Below are positions 1-7,648 of a stretch of DNA of 47,937 bases, in pieces (the stretch's first letter is position 1; each line of letters opens with the position of its first letter). Made by a program: the position numbers and the translations under genes. Under the pieces are notes generated by a model that searched no databases, was not told the origin of the DNA, and worked only from the letters and a program-made list of their open reading frames with translations. This stretch comes from Rhodoferax sp. (GTDB lineage: Bacteria > Pseudomonadota > Gammaproteobacteria > Burkholderiales > Burkholderiaceae_C): NCBI GenBank assembly GCA_030645355.1, contig JAUSNJ010000032.1, forward strand, positions 1-47,937. Direction: 5' to 3'.

Positions 1-609
1 CTGTTCAACCGCTTTGGCGAGCCCAATGTCTCGACCACCCTGATTTCAGCCGAGCTGGGCATCAGCCCGGGCAACCTGTACTACCACTACCCCGCCAAGG
101 ACGAGTTGATCAACTCCCTGTTTGACCGCTACGAAAAAGCACTCAACGAATTGCTCAATGCCAGCGACAGCGTGCGTGACGTGGAGGATGCCTGGTTTTT
201 CATGCACACACTGTTCGAGCTGATCTGGCAGTACCGGTTCCTGTACCGTGACCTGAATGACCTGCTGAGCAAGAATCGCCGCCTGGAAACCCATTTCCAG
301 TGGGTGCTCAAGAACAAGACCCGCTCCGTCAAGGCCATGCTCGACAGCATGAACCGCTCGGGCGCCATCCGCATTGACTCGCGGGAAATGGAGCCGACGG
401 CTACCAGCATGGTGGTCGTGTTGACCTACTGGCTTAGCTTCGAATACGTGAAAGATCCGCGCAATGCGCTGGAACCCGAAAGCGCGCAGGCAGCCTTGCT
501 ACGCGGCGCACACCATGTACTGAACCTGCTGGTACCCTACCTTGAAGCGGATCAGCGCAACCATTTGCTCAAACTGGTGGGAGCCTACACCACCCCTAAC
601 ACGGCCTAG
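1..609 (+). CDS. TetR-family transcriptional regulator (5' end outside window)
   Basis: The reading frame is open from the first base, so the start codon and the first residues of the DNA-binding domain lie outside the window. The visible N-terminus carries the end of a TetR helix-turn-helix: ISAELGISPGNLYYHYPAK is the typical recognition helix followed by the Y-x-H-F/Y-x-x-K signature. The remaining ~180 residues are the helical ligand-binding and dimerisation domain, which I cannot tie to a ligand. The gene ends at TAG 607-609, about 80 bases before a TPR protein on the same strand, so the two may be co-transcribed. The genes that follow concern acyl-CoA and storage lipids, so control by a fatty-acyl ligand is a reasonable guess but only inference. 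Confidence 0.85.
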   Translation: MFNRFGEPNVSTTLISAELGISPGNLYYHYPAKDELINSLFDRYEKALNELLNASDSVRDVEDAWFFMHTLFELIWQYRFLYRDLNDLLSKNRRLETHFQWVLKNKTRSVKAMLDSMNRSGAIRIDSREMEPTATSMVVVLTYWLSFEYVKDPRNALEPESAQAALLRGAHHVLNLLVPYLEADQRNHLLKLVGAYTTPNTA

Positions 610-689
610 CGAACACCACCACTACAAGAACAAAATTTCCGCTGCGCGCCATGCACAGCAGGCAAATACCAGAAAAGAGGAGACACACC

Positions 690-1463
690 ATGGCGCCATG
701 GACCGCATTCCCACACAGCGGCGACTACCGATTTGACGCTTGCCGCGTCAAGGAACACTGGAACCAGCTACACGCCGGCGACCTGGAGCCGCTTCCGCAG
801 GATAAGCAGGTCCTCACAGCATGGGCGCTATTTCATGGTGGCGAGTTTGAAAAGGCGGCCGAGGTCGGTTTGCAGGCAGGTGCTGCTGGCAGGACGGTGG
901 CCAACAAGGCCACCTGTGTCTACGCCCACTATCTCGAACCCCGGGAAAAACATCGCCAGCGCTTGTTTCTGCAGGTTGCAGACCGTGCGGCCGAGCAGGC
1001 CGCAGCAGAGCCCGGCAATGCCAATGCGTACTATTGGCAGGCATATGCCCTGGGACGTTACAGCCAGGGAATCAGTGTTGCCAAAGCGCTGGCGCAGGGT
1101 GTGGGAGGCAAGGTCAAGTCCGCGCTGGAGTCTGCCATCCGTCTGCAGCCTGGCCACGCCGACGCCCTCGTTGCATTGGGTGCATTCCATGCCGAAGTCA
1201 TCGACAAGGTCGGTACGCTAATTGGCAACATGACCTACGGAGCCAAAAAAGAAACCAGCCTGAACCTGTTCGAACGGGCCCTCAGTCTCCATCCGCAATC
1301 GGCCATCGCCAAGATTGAGTACGCCAACGCGCTCGTCATACTGGATGGTGACAAACGTATGGCGGAGGCCACCCAGTACTATGAACAGGCCGCCGCAATG
1401 GCGGCACTCGATGCGACGCAGCGGCTCGACGTGGAGATGGCCCTGACGGAACTGGCTGGCTGA
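690..1463 (+). CDS. TPR-repeat hypothetical protein
   Basis: This 257-residue protein has no catalytic motif that I recognise. I chose ATG 690 because AGGAGA at 678-683 sits at ribosome-binding distance. An earlier ATG at 651 has no such site and would add 13 unlikely residues. The middle and C-terminal parts are alanine-rich paired helices with TPR character, for example around ANAYYWQAYALGRYSQ, ALVALGAFHAEVIDK and AIAKIEYANALVIL. I see no signal peptide, so it should be cytoplasmic, probably as a scaffold. It lies downstream of the TetR gene on the same strand and converges on the wax synthase gene with 37 bases between stop codons. Its role is unknown. Confidence 0.7.
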   Translation: MAPWTAFPHSGDYRFDACRVKEHWNQLHAGDLEPLPQDKQVLTAWALFHGGEFEKAAEVGLQAGAAGRTVANKATCVYAHYLEPREKHRQRLFLQVADRAAEQAAAEPGNANAYYWQAYALGRYSQGISVAKALAQGVGGKVKSALESAIRLQPGHADALVALGAFHAEVIDKVGTLIGNMTYGAKKETSLNLFERALSLHPQSAIAKIEYANALVILDGDKRMAEATQYYEQAAAMAALDATQRLDVEMALTELAG

Positions 1464-1500
1464 TAGAGCACCCCGCACAGTGGGCAGCCCGGCGGTGAGA

Positions 1501-3054
1501 CTAGCTGGCCTCACCCCAGGGCAGCATCAGGGTCACCATAGCCAGCTTGTTGAACTCCGGCTCAAACTGGTCGATGATATTCTGGGGATCGGGGCATAGC
1601 GTCGCGTCCGACACCACGCCGAACTGCACACCTCCGCCGTAGCTGAGGATGGAGACACCCAGACCGACGGTTCCGCTCTGTGGTACCCAGACCAGGTTTT
1701 CCTCTATGGTCGAGCCACAAAACTTCAGCTTTTCACGCGGGCCGGGCACATTGGTCATCACGGCGGTCGTCTTCCGTGAAAACAGTCCCAGCATGGCATC
1801 CTGCATCGGCTTGACCAAAGTCCCCGCCACTGCCAGCAGGCCAAACGCCAACAAGGGCTGCATGCTGCCCTTGAGCCCCTGCATGCGTCGGCGCACTTCG
1901 TAGACGCGTTCGATCGGATTGTCCAGGCCGATCGGCAACACCAGTGGCGCCAGGCCAAACTGGTTGCCTAGCTGGTAGGCCTTGTCCAGGGCCCGCAGGT
2001 TGACAGGCACCATGGCACGGATCTCCTTGCCATCGATGGCATCACCATGCGCCCTGAGATACTCCCCAATGGCCCCTGCCACGCAACTGAGCAGTACATC
2101 GTTGATTGAGCAATTCAAGGCCTTGCCAACAGCCTTGACATCGGCCAGCGGAAGCGGCGCACACCAGGCAACCCGCTTGGCGTGCCCCGGCGTACCCTTC
2201 AGCCGCGTGGCCGAGTCGTCCGCCATCAGCGCCAACGCCGCGAGGTCAGCGACGGCGTGAAAGGCCAGCTTGGCAAGGTCCGCTGTGCCGTGCATGCCTC
2301 GCTCCACACCTTTTTGCGGCTCCATCAACAATCCCATGGACCGTACCGCTCCTTCTCCTGCGGCGCCGAGCGCCTTGACCGTCATATTGGTAAACGGCTT
2401 GAGCAAAGAGTCTGCGATCCAATCCTCGGCACCTTCCAGCCCTTCGTGGTGGACATGGTGGGGATGCTCTGGCGGCGGGAGGCCGCTATCGACGAGCGAC
2501 TGGGTGACAGATATCAAGGCAATGCCGTCCGCGATGCAATGGTGAATCCGCACCATCAAGGCGGAACCGCCCTTGTAGTTCTTGACCAGATGAAACTGCC
2601 ACAAGGGGTGCTGCCGGTCCAGCGGCTGCATGGTCAGCTCCGCGAGCCGATCCTGCAAGGCCTCCTGCTCGCGACCCGCAGGTTTTCTGGGTAGCTTTTC
2701 GATCACCAGATGGTGATCCAAATCGAACGCCGGGTCATCGACCCAAGTCGCGCCGGCGGCATCTTCGACCGCACACTGCATGAAGCGTGGGTATTTGAGC
2801 AACCGTTCCTCGATGCGCTGGCGCAAATCCGCTAACCGGATGCTGGGCTTGAGAACCCAAACACCCACAATCATCATCAGGTTGGACGGGGAGTCCATGC
2901 GCAGCCATGCCGTATCGACCTTGCTCATGCGTTCGCCATACAAACCCAGGGCGCCCGCCAATGCATGGGTTACATCGTCCTGCAGCACATGGGTAGGGCC
3001 AGTCTGCCGCTTGGGCGGCGGGGCGGCGTCCTTGGCTTTGACTCGGGTAACCAT
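1501..3054 (-). CDS. Wax ester synthase / diacylglycerol O-acyltransferase (WS/DGAT)
   Basis: The 517-residue product makes wax esters or triacylglycerol from acyl-CoA plus a fatty alcohol or diacylglycerol at the membrane or lipid-body surface. The family's catalytic HHxxxDG motif is present as HHCIADG at residues 171-177. The HPLWQF block (149-154) and a conserved ND (SINDVLLSCVAGA) in the second half also fit, and the length is normal for bacterial WS/DGAT. The start at 3054 is preceded by GGAGA at good spacing. A second candidate start, MSKVDTAWLRMD, lies 42 residues inside and resembles the usual N-terminus of the family, so the true protein may be shorter. It is divergent from an acyl-CoA-binding protein 155 bases away, which fits a shared acyl-CoA theme. 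Substrate preference cannot be read from the sequence. Confidence 0.92.
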   Translation of the reverse strand: MVTRVKAKDAAPPPKRQTGPTHVLQDDVTHALAGALGLYGERMSKVDTAWLRMDSPSNLMMIVGVWVLKPSIRLADLRQRIEERLLKYPRFMQCAVEDAAGATWVDDPAFDLDHHLVIEKLPRKPAGREQEALQDRLAELTMQPLDRQHPLWQFHLVKNYKGGSALMVRIHHCIADGIALISVTQSLVDSGLPPPEHPHHVHHEGLEGAEDWIADSLLKPFTNMTVKALGAAGEGAVRSMGLLMEPQKGVERGMHGTADLAKLAFHAVADLAALALMADDSATRLKGTPGHAKRVAWCAPLPLADVKAVGKALNCSINDVLLSCVAGAIGEYLRAHGDAIDGKEIRAMVPVNLRALDKAYQLGNQFGLAPLVLPIGLDNPIERVYEVRRRMQGLKGSMQPLLAFGLLAVAGTLVKPMQDAMLGLFSRKTTAVMTNVPGPREKLKFCGSTIEENLVWVPQSGTVGLGVSILSYGGGVQFGVVSDATLCPDPQNIIDQFEPEFNKLAMVTLMLPWGEAS

Positions 3055-3209
3055 AGGTTCTCCAGAACACAGTGAAACGGGGGCAAACCTGCATCTTGCC
3101 CCCTTGCCAGGCCCAGCGCGTGGGCTTGGCGGCTACTGTACTATTCTTCCGGTCCATCCCGCCGTAAGATACGGGACAAATATCTACCCCCAACCAACCG
3201 GAGTACCTC

Positions 3210-3464
3210 ATGGCCGATCTGAAAAAACAATTCGAAGCCGCCGTCGCCAATTCCAAAAACCTGAGCGAGCGTCCCGACAATGCAACCCTGCTGAAAATTT
3301 ATGCCCTGTACAAGCAGGCCAGCTCTGGCGACAACAGCGAGAAGAAACCAGGGTTTGTCGACATGGTGGGCCGCGCCAAGTGGGATGCCTGGAACAACCT
3401 GAAAGGCATGACCACCAAAGACGCAATGCAGCAATACGTGGACCTGATAGAGTCATTGAGCTAA
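3210..3464 (+). CDS. Acyl-CoA-binding protein (ACBP)
   Basis: This 84-residue protein matches the small four-helix ACBP fold along its whole length. It has FEAAVANSKNL near the start, the LKIYALYKQA helix, and the WDAWNNLKGM block with the acyl-CoA-contacting lysine and tryptophan. ACBPs bind long-chain acyl-CoA esters in the cytosol and deliver them to enzymes. Bacterial copies are scattered and occur in some Burkholderiales. Its position head to head with WS/DGAT suggests that it supplies acyl-CoA to storage-lipid synthesis; this is inference from context. GGAGTACCTC lies just before the ATG. The gene ends directly at a dispersed repeat and a bidirectional terminator. Confidence 0.93.
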   Translation: MADLKKQFEAAVANSKNLSERPDNATLLKIYALYKQASSGDNSEKKPGFVDMVGRAKWDAWNNLKGMTTKDAMQQYVDLIESLS

Positions 3465-3516
3465 ACCATCCCCAGCCCTCGTCCATGCCGCATATGCAGC
3501 TACAAAAACAATAGCA
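3463..3516 (+). repeat. Dispersed ~53-bp intergenic element, copy 1
   Basis: AGCCCTCG at 3474-3481 and CAGCTA at 3497-3502 are 23 bases apart, the same offset as in five other copies in this window (15611, 20267, 23363, 39193 and, on the minus strand, 32184). It begins at the ACBP stop codon and its 3' part (ATAGC) forms the left arm of the terminator hairpin. Confidence 0.75.
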
Positions 3517-3536
3517 CCAATGGCGCTATTGTTTTT
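3504..3536. terminator. Bidirectional intrinsic terminator
   Basis: A perfect 12-bp stem (AAAAACAATAGC / GCTATTGTTTTT) with a 9-base loop lies between two converging genes and gives a T-run on either strand. The right arm contains the TAG stop (3528-3526) and the last codons of the minus-strand PHA gene, so gene end and terminator overlap. Confidence 0.85.
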
Positions 3537-3852
3537 TGGTGTGGGCCTTCTTGGCGGCCGCCTTGGGGGCCAGCAGGTCGTCCAGATTCTTGACGATTTC
3601 GGCTTCGATGCGCCCTTTGAAGGCGCCCAGCAAAAAACCCAATTTGGCGTCTAGATCAAAATGGTCCGACGTGACATGCAGGACGCCATGCACCCCGGAG
3701 CGCTTGAACAGGACGCGGTCTTCTTTTGCACCCTTCTCGTAGGTGCATTCCATGTCGAACTCGGCTTCTACATGTTCGGCCCAGGTCATGGCAATTTTTC
3801 GTGCTGCCGCCAGAGTCAGGGAATGCTCGCGCCGGATGTGAAGATCTGCCAA
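3526..3852 (-). CDS. Polyhydroxyalkanoic acid system family protein
   Basis: The 108-residue product matches the short family annotated as 'polyhydroxyalkanoic acid system protein', found near PHA synthesis genes in proteobacteria. The N-terminus MADLHIRREHSLTLAAARK is typical, and the basic, alanine-rich tail ending AHTKKQ suits a granule- or DNA-associated protein. No enzymatic motif is visible and its molecular role is not established. The last residues and stop codon come from a terminator hairpin built partly from a dispersed repeat, so the C-terminus may have been extended or altered when that element arrived. It is divergent from the DUF1840 gene. Together with WS/DGAT and ACBP it suggests a carbon-storage patch. 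Confidence 0.8.
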   Translation of the reverse strand: MADLHIRREHSLTLAAARKIAMTWAEHVEAEFDMECTYEKGAKEDRVLFKRSGVHGVLHVTSDHFDLDAKLGFLLGAFKGRIEAEIVKNLDDLLAPKAAAKKAHTKKQ

Positions 3853-3908
3853 GGCTGTACTCCTAAAGTAGGATGGTGGTGCGGGATTGGTTCATACTCG
3901 AGCGCACC

Positions 3909-4235
3909 ATGCTATACAAATTCAAATCCAAAGTCACGGCAGATCTCATCATGCTGGAGCCCAACGGGCGCCAGATGCTGACGCTGATCGGCAAATCCGG
4001 ATCGCTGTCCAAAGGAATTCTGGAGCTGCAAGATATACCGGCGGCCATCTCCGCGCTGGAGCGCGCGATTGCCGAGGACGAGGAAGTACAGCAGCAACGA
4101 CTGCGCGAGGCACTCGCGGCCGGAGAAAAACTGGCCCGCTCCGACGTGGTGTCCCTGCGCCAGCGGGCCGTGCCCTTCATCGACATGCTCAAGCGCTGCC
4201 AGGCCGCCGGCAAGGAAATCGTTTGGGGGGTTTAG
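3909..4235 (+). CDS. DUF1840 family protein
   Basis: The start MLYKFKSKVTADLIMLEPNGR is characteristic of DUF1840, a small cytoplasmic family common in betaproteobacteria with no assigned function. I chose ATG 3909, giving 108 residues, because it matches the family N-terminus. The upstream ATG at 3873 would add 12 residues not seen in the family. The body is a short beta-rich segment followed by charged helices (AISALERAIAEDEEVQQQRLREALAAGEK) and a C-terminal helix with a DMLKRC motif. It converges on the TctC-like gene with 28 bases between stops. I cannot add a function. Confidence 0.8.
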   Translation: MLYKFKSKVTADLIMLEPNGRQMLTLIGKSGSLSKGILELQDIPAAISALERAIAEDEEVQQQRLREALAAGEKLARSDVVSLRQRAVPFIDMLKRCQAAGKEIVWGV

Positions 4236-4263
4236 TCGCTGCCGTGCCGCCAGCGGCCGCAGA

Positions 4264-5235
4264 TCAATCCGCGTAAACGCCAGCGGCCTTGATGACGGGG
4301 CTCCACTTGGCGATTTCGGCCGCAACAAACTTCTTGTGCTCTGCTGGCTCCATGCGTTTGTCGCTCACCACGACCGCCCCCAGGCCCTCCTGCTTCTTGA
4401 TGAAATCGGCATCCTTCAGGGCCACCTTCAAGGCGGCGTTGATTTTGGCGACCACGTCTGCAGGTGTGCCTTTGGGTGCGTACAGCCCGTGCCAGATGGT
4501 GACCTCAAAACCCTTCAGCCCCATGTCCTGCAAGGTTGGCAGATCTTTCAACGCGGGTGTCGTCAAGGGCTTGGAGCTGGTTACGGCATAGGCCTGCACC
4601 TTCTTGGCTTCAATCTGCGTGGTGGTATTGGTGGTCTGGTCACACATGAAGTCGATTTGTCCACCAATGAGGTCCGTCATGGCCGGCGCAGTGCCCTTGT
4701 AGGGCACAGTCGTCATGTCCACCCCCAGCGCGTTCTGGAACATCAGGCCACACAAGTGCGAGGCCGAACCTACACCCGCATTGCCCAAGTTGATCTTGCC
4801 CTTGTTCTGCCCAATCCAGACAGTCAACTCCTTGTAGTTCTTCGCTGGCAGGCTGGGGCGACCAATCAGGGTCATGGGCACATCGTTGACCATGCCCACA
4901 TACTCAAAATCGGTCTCCACCTTGAACGGGATATTGCGCACCAAGGTCGGCATGGTGGCCATGCCGATATGGTGCAGCAGCAGGGTGTAACCATCTGGTG
5001 CAGCCTTGGCTACCTTGTTGGCACCAATAGAGCCCCCGGCGCCTGCGGCGTTTTCCACCAGGATGCTGACACCCCCCATGGGCTTGCGCATCGCCTCAGC
5101 TAAATCACGCGCAACGCGGTCGGTCGGTCCACCCGCGGAAAACGGCACTACGATGGAAATCGCCTTGGATGGATACGTATCAGCAAAGGCAACCAGGGCC
5201 GAGGCCGTAGCGATAGCAGTGAGCAGTTTTTTCAT
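4264..5235 (-). CDS. Bug/TctC-family tripartite tricarboxylate transporter substrate-binding protein
   Basis: This 323-residue protein is a periplasmic solute-binding protein of the Bug family, which binds organic acids and amides for TctAB-type secondary transporters. It opens with a lysine pair and a hydrophobic signal peptide (MKKLLTAIATASALVAFA). Family hallmarks follow: IVVPFSAGGPTDRVARDLA, VENAAGAGGSIGANKVAKA and PDGYTLLL. AAGGAA lies 10 bases before the start. No TctA or TctB gene is near, so it is an orphan receptor, which is very common in Burkholderiales where such genes number in the dozens or more. The ligand cannot be predicted. It is convergent with DUF1840 and lies just beyond the 5' flank of nothing else related. 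Confidence 0.92.
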   Translation of the reverse strand: MKKLLTAIATASALVAFADTYPSKAISIVVPFSAGGPTDRVARDLAEAMRKPMGGVSILVENAAGAGGSIGANKVAKAAPDGYTLLLHHIGMATMPTLVRNIPFKVETDFEYVGMVNDVPMTLIGRPSLPAKNYKELTVWIGQNKGKINLGNAGVGSASHLCGLMFQNALGVDMTTVPYKGTAPAMTDLIGGQIDFMCDQTTNTTTQIEAKKVQAYAVTSSKPLTTPALKDLPTLQDMGLKGFEVTIWHGLYAPKGTPADVVAKINAALKVALKDADFIKKQEGLGAVVVSDKRMEPAEHKKFVAAEIAKWSPVIKAAGVYAD

Positions 5236-5338
5236 ATTGAGAGTTCCTTGGGACGAATACCTACAGCCTAGCGCCAGCCTATCCGATTGCCATGCTGGAA
5301 ACTACCTAGTTCCCGCAACCACCTTACACCGCGCAGGG

Positions 5339-6610
5339 CTACTTGTAGCTGCGGGCATCCTCGATCACTTTGCCGTCGTTGGGCAACGAACCGGGCGCCA
5401 GTATTTCGACCTGACCGCGCAGTTTGGTGACATCGCGGATGGCTTCCTCAATGCGCGCAGACAGATTGCCAGACCCGTCGTTGGCCTCGACCCGCAGAGT
5501 CATCTGGTCGTTTGCCATTTCTCCACTGACCACCAGACGGGCGCGGGCCACCTCGGCAAAGCGTTTCACAATCTCGTCTACCTGCTTGGGATGAACAAAC
5601 ATGCCACGGATCTTGGTGGTTTGGTCGGCACGCCCCATCCAGCCCTTGATGCGGGCATTGGTGCGACCGGTAGGGCAGGTGCCGGGCAGCAGGGCGGACA
5701 GATCACCGGTGCCAAACCGGATCAGGGGATACGAGGGGTTCAGCGTGGTGACGACGAGTTCCCCCACCTCGCCCTCGGCGACCGGGTCGCCGGTTCCGGG
5801 ACGCACAATTTCGACAATCACCCCTTCATCCAGCACAAGGCCCTCGCGGGCAGACGTCTCGTAGGCAATCAGGCCCAGATCGGCTGTCGCGTAGCACTGG
5901 TAGCCATCGATGCCACGGGCGGTAAACCAGTCGCGCAAACTCGGCGGGAATGCCTCACCACCAAACATGGCCTTGGTAACACTGGGCAAGCTCACGCCCA
6001 TGTCGGTGGCCTTTTCCACGATGATTTTCAGAAAACTCGGTGTGCCGATGTAGCCCGCGGGCTGCAACTCGCGCATGGCCTGCACCTGCTGTTCGGTCTG
6101 GCCGGTGCCACCTGGGAAGACGGTGCAGCCCATGGCGTGGGCACCCGTCTCCATCATGGAACCCGCGGGTACAAAGTGGTAGCTGAAGCTGTTGTGGATC
6201 AGTTCGCCCGGCCGGAAACCGGCAGCAAAGATGGCACGGGCCATGCGCCAATAGTCGCGGGCTGTGCCCTCGGGTTCGTAGATCGGACCGGGACTGGCAA
6301 ATACACGGGGCATGGCAGCGCCGTACCCCAGCGCGCTGAAGCCCCCAAACACATTGCCAGCCGCCACGGCGCCCTCTTCGCCCTGGCGTGCGGCCTGCTG
6401 ACGCTGCTGCAGCTCGTGCTTGCGAATCACCGGCAGCCGTGCCAACGCGGCGCGGTCCACCACACTGGCGGTGTCCACGTCCCGCAGCAAGTCGGCAAAG
6501 GCCACCGATGCCTGTTTGGCATGGGCCAGCTGCGCCGGCAGTGCCGCCATCAGCGCGGCCTCGCGCTGGGCGGGTGAACGGGTCTCCAATAGGTCGAAAG
6601 AATCACTCAC
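5339..6610 (-). CDS. Phenylacetate-CoA-ligase-like AMP-dependent acid-CoA ligase
   Basis: The product belongs to the ANL adenylating superfamily, closest in style to phenylacetate-CoA ligase (PaaK). It would activate an aromatic or other carboxylic acid to its CoA thioester through an acyl-AMP. Visible blocks are ADLLRDVDT near the start, HNSFSYHFVPAGSMMETGAH in the core, GEAFPPSLRDWF, and GEVGELVVTTLNPSYPLIRFGTGD before the C-terminal lid domain (RIEEAIRDVTKLRG). I chose GTG 6610, giving 423 residues, because AGGAGGA lies just upstream; longer in-frame starts read through a hairpin-rich spacer. It is the last gene of the acid-uptake operon, separated from livF by 144 bases. Two ligases in one import operon suggest import followed by immediate CoA activation. 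The substrate is unknown. Confidence 0.85.
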   Translation of the reverse strand: MSDSFDLLETRSPAQREAALMAALPAQLAHAKQASVAFADLLRDVDTASVVDRAALARLPVIRKHELQQRQQAARQGEEGAVAAGNVFGGFSALGYGAAMPRVFASPGPIYEPEGTARDYWRMARAIFAAGFRPGELIHNSFSYHFVPAGSMMETGAHAMGCTVFPGGTGQTEQQVQAMRELQPAGYIGTPSFLKIIVEKATDMGVSLPSVTKAMFGGEAFPPSLRDWFTARGIDGYQCYATADLGLIAYETSAREGLVLDEGVIVEIVRPGTGDPVAEGEVGELVVTTLNPSYPLIRFGTGDLSALLPGTCPTGRTNARIKGWMGRADQTTKIRGMFVHPKQVDEIVKRFAEVARARLVVSGEMANDQMTLRVEANDGSGNLSARIEEAIRDVTKLRGQVEILAPGSLPNDGKVIEDARSYK

Positions 6611-6754
6611 AAACGCATCCTCCTCGTTGAGGCGGCCATGCGCAGCAAGCCGCCCTTCCAGAAATACCGTGGAACCGGCTCCGCCGAGCCACCGGTGTCG
6701 CCCCCTGCAAGGGGGAAAGCGGCCACACGCAGTGGGCAAGCCGGGGGGTGTTCA
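6611..6754. repeat. Hairpin-rich intercistronic spacer between livF and the PaaK-like gene
   Basis: The 144-base spacer holds two nested hairpins: GGCTC/GAGCC within 6674-6694, and CCCCC/GGGGG at 6701-6715 with a TGCAA loop. They are followed by a GC-rich tail that reads like the short intergenic repeats of this bacterial family. A shorter, similar string (CAGTGGGCAGCCCGGCGGTG) occurs at about 1478-1497. I cannot tell whether it ends transcription, stabilises the upstream mRNA or is a repeat. No coding sequence was seen in it. Confidence 0.45.
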
Positions 6755-7567
6755 TCATGCAAGCCAGCGCTTGCGGCGCTTGTAGCTCTTAACGTCCTTG
6801 AAGCTCTTGCGCTCGCCGCCACCCATGCCGAGGTAGAACTCCTTGACATCCTCGTTGGTGCGCAGGTAATCGGCTGCGCCGTCCATCACCACGCGACCCG
6901 ACTCCATGATGTAGCCATAGTCGGCGTACTTCAGCGCCATGTTGGTGTTCTGCTCCGCCAGCAGAAAGGTGACCTTTTCCTTGGCATTGAGGTCTTTGAC
7001 GATCTCAAACACCTCTTCCACAATCTGCGGTGCCAGCCCCATGGAGGGCTCGTCGAGCAGCACCATGCTGGGGTTGGCCATCAGGGCCCGTCCAATGGCG
7101 CACATCTGTTGCTCGCCCCCAGATGTGTAGGCCGCCTGGCTGGTACGCCGTGTCTTGAGGCGCGGAAAGTAGTTGTAAACCTTCTCCAGATTGGCAGCGA
7201 CTTCGGCCTTGCTCTTGCGGGTGTAGCCGCCCGTAAGCAGGTTCTCCTCAATCGTCAGGTGGGCAAAACAGTGTCGACCTTCCATGACCTGCACCACGCC
7301 GCGCTGCACCAGGTCGGCCGGTGACAGGTTTTCAATACGTTCGCCACGCAACTCGATGGAGCCTTTGGTGACCTCTCCGCGCTCGCCCGCCAGCAGGTTG
7401 GACACCGCCCGCAATGTAGTGGTCTTGCCCGCTCCATTGCCACCCAGGATGGCCACAATGCCGCCTTCGGGCACCTGCAGGGACACACCCTTGAGCACCA
7501 GGATCACGTGGTTGTAAATGACCTCAATGCCATTCACGTTGAGAACAATATTTTTCGTTTCACTCAT
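6755..7567 (-). CDS. livF: LivF-type branched-chain amino acid ABC transporter ATPase
   Basis: The 270-residue cytoplasmic ATPase energises a LIV-family (HAAT) importer. The Walker A motif GGNGAGKT is at about residues 42-49, with the signature SGGEQQM and Walker B MVLLDEPSMGL following. ATG 7567 is preferred over a TTG six codons upstream because GGAAC lies at suitable spacing. The C-terminal extension (GGGERKSFKDVKSYKRRKRW) is longer than in E. coli LivF and typical of copies paired with CoA ligases in betaproteobacteria. It follows the binding-protein gene across a double hairpin, which probably lowers its expression relative to the binding protein. The partner ATPase is encoded at 11082-11903. 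Confidence 0.92.
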   Translation of the reverse strand: MSETKNIVLNVNGIEVIYNHVILVLKGVSLQVPEGGIVAILGGNGAGKTTTLRAVSNLLAGERGEVTKGSIELRGERIENLSPADLVQRGVVQVMEGRHCFAHLTIEENLLTGGYTRKSKAEVAANLEKVYNYFPRLKTRRTSQAAYTSGGEQQMCAIGRALMANPSMVLLDEPSMGLAPQIVEEVFEIVKDLNAKEKVTFLLAEQNTNMALKYADYGYIMESGRVVMDGAADYLRTNEDVKEFYLGMGGGERKSFKDVKSYKRRKRWLA

Positions 7568-7586
7568 GGTGCTAGTTCCGTTCAAA

Positions 7587-7641
7587 CCAAATGAAAGCCC
7601 CGCAACGCGACCCTTTCATTTGGCGGCCCGTCAGGGCCGCC
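7587..7641 (-). repeat. Two overlapping hairpins after the binding-protein gene
   Basis: Downstream of the binding-protein stop (7649), GGCGGCCC/GGGCCGCC forms an 8-bp stem (7622-7641, 4-base loop). A perfect 11-bp inverted repeat CCAAATGAAAG/CTTTCATTTGG (7587-7597 and 7613-7623) follows and shares two bases with it. They are mutually exclusive or stacked. With no T-run, they more likely protect the binding-protein mRNA or attenuate livF than end transcription outright. Confidence 0.7.
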
Positions 7642-7648
7642 GTTGTCA

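Noticed and set aside
651..689. Upstream start for the TPR protein
   Set aside because: No ribosome-binding site precedes it, whereas ATG 690 has AGGAGA at good distance.
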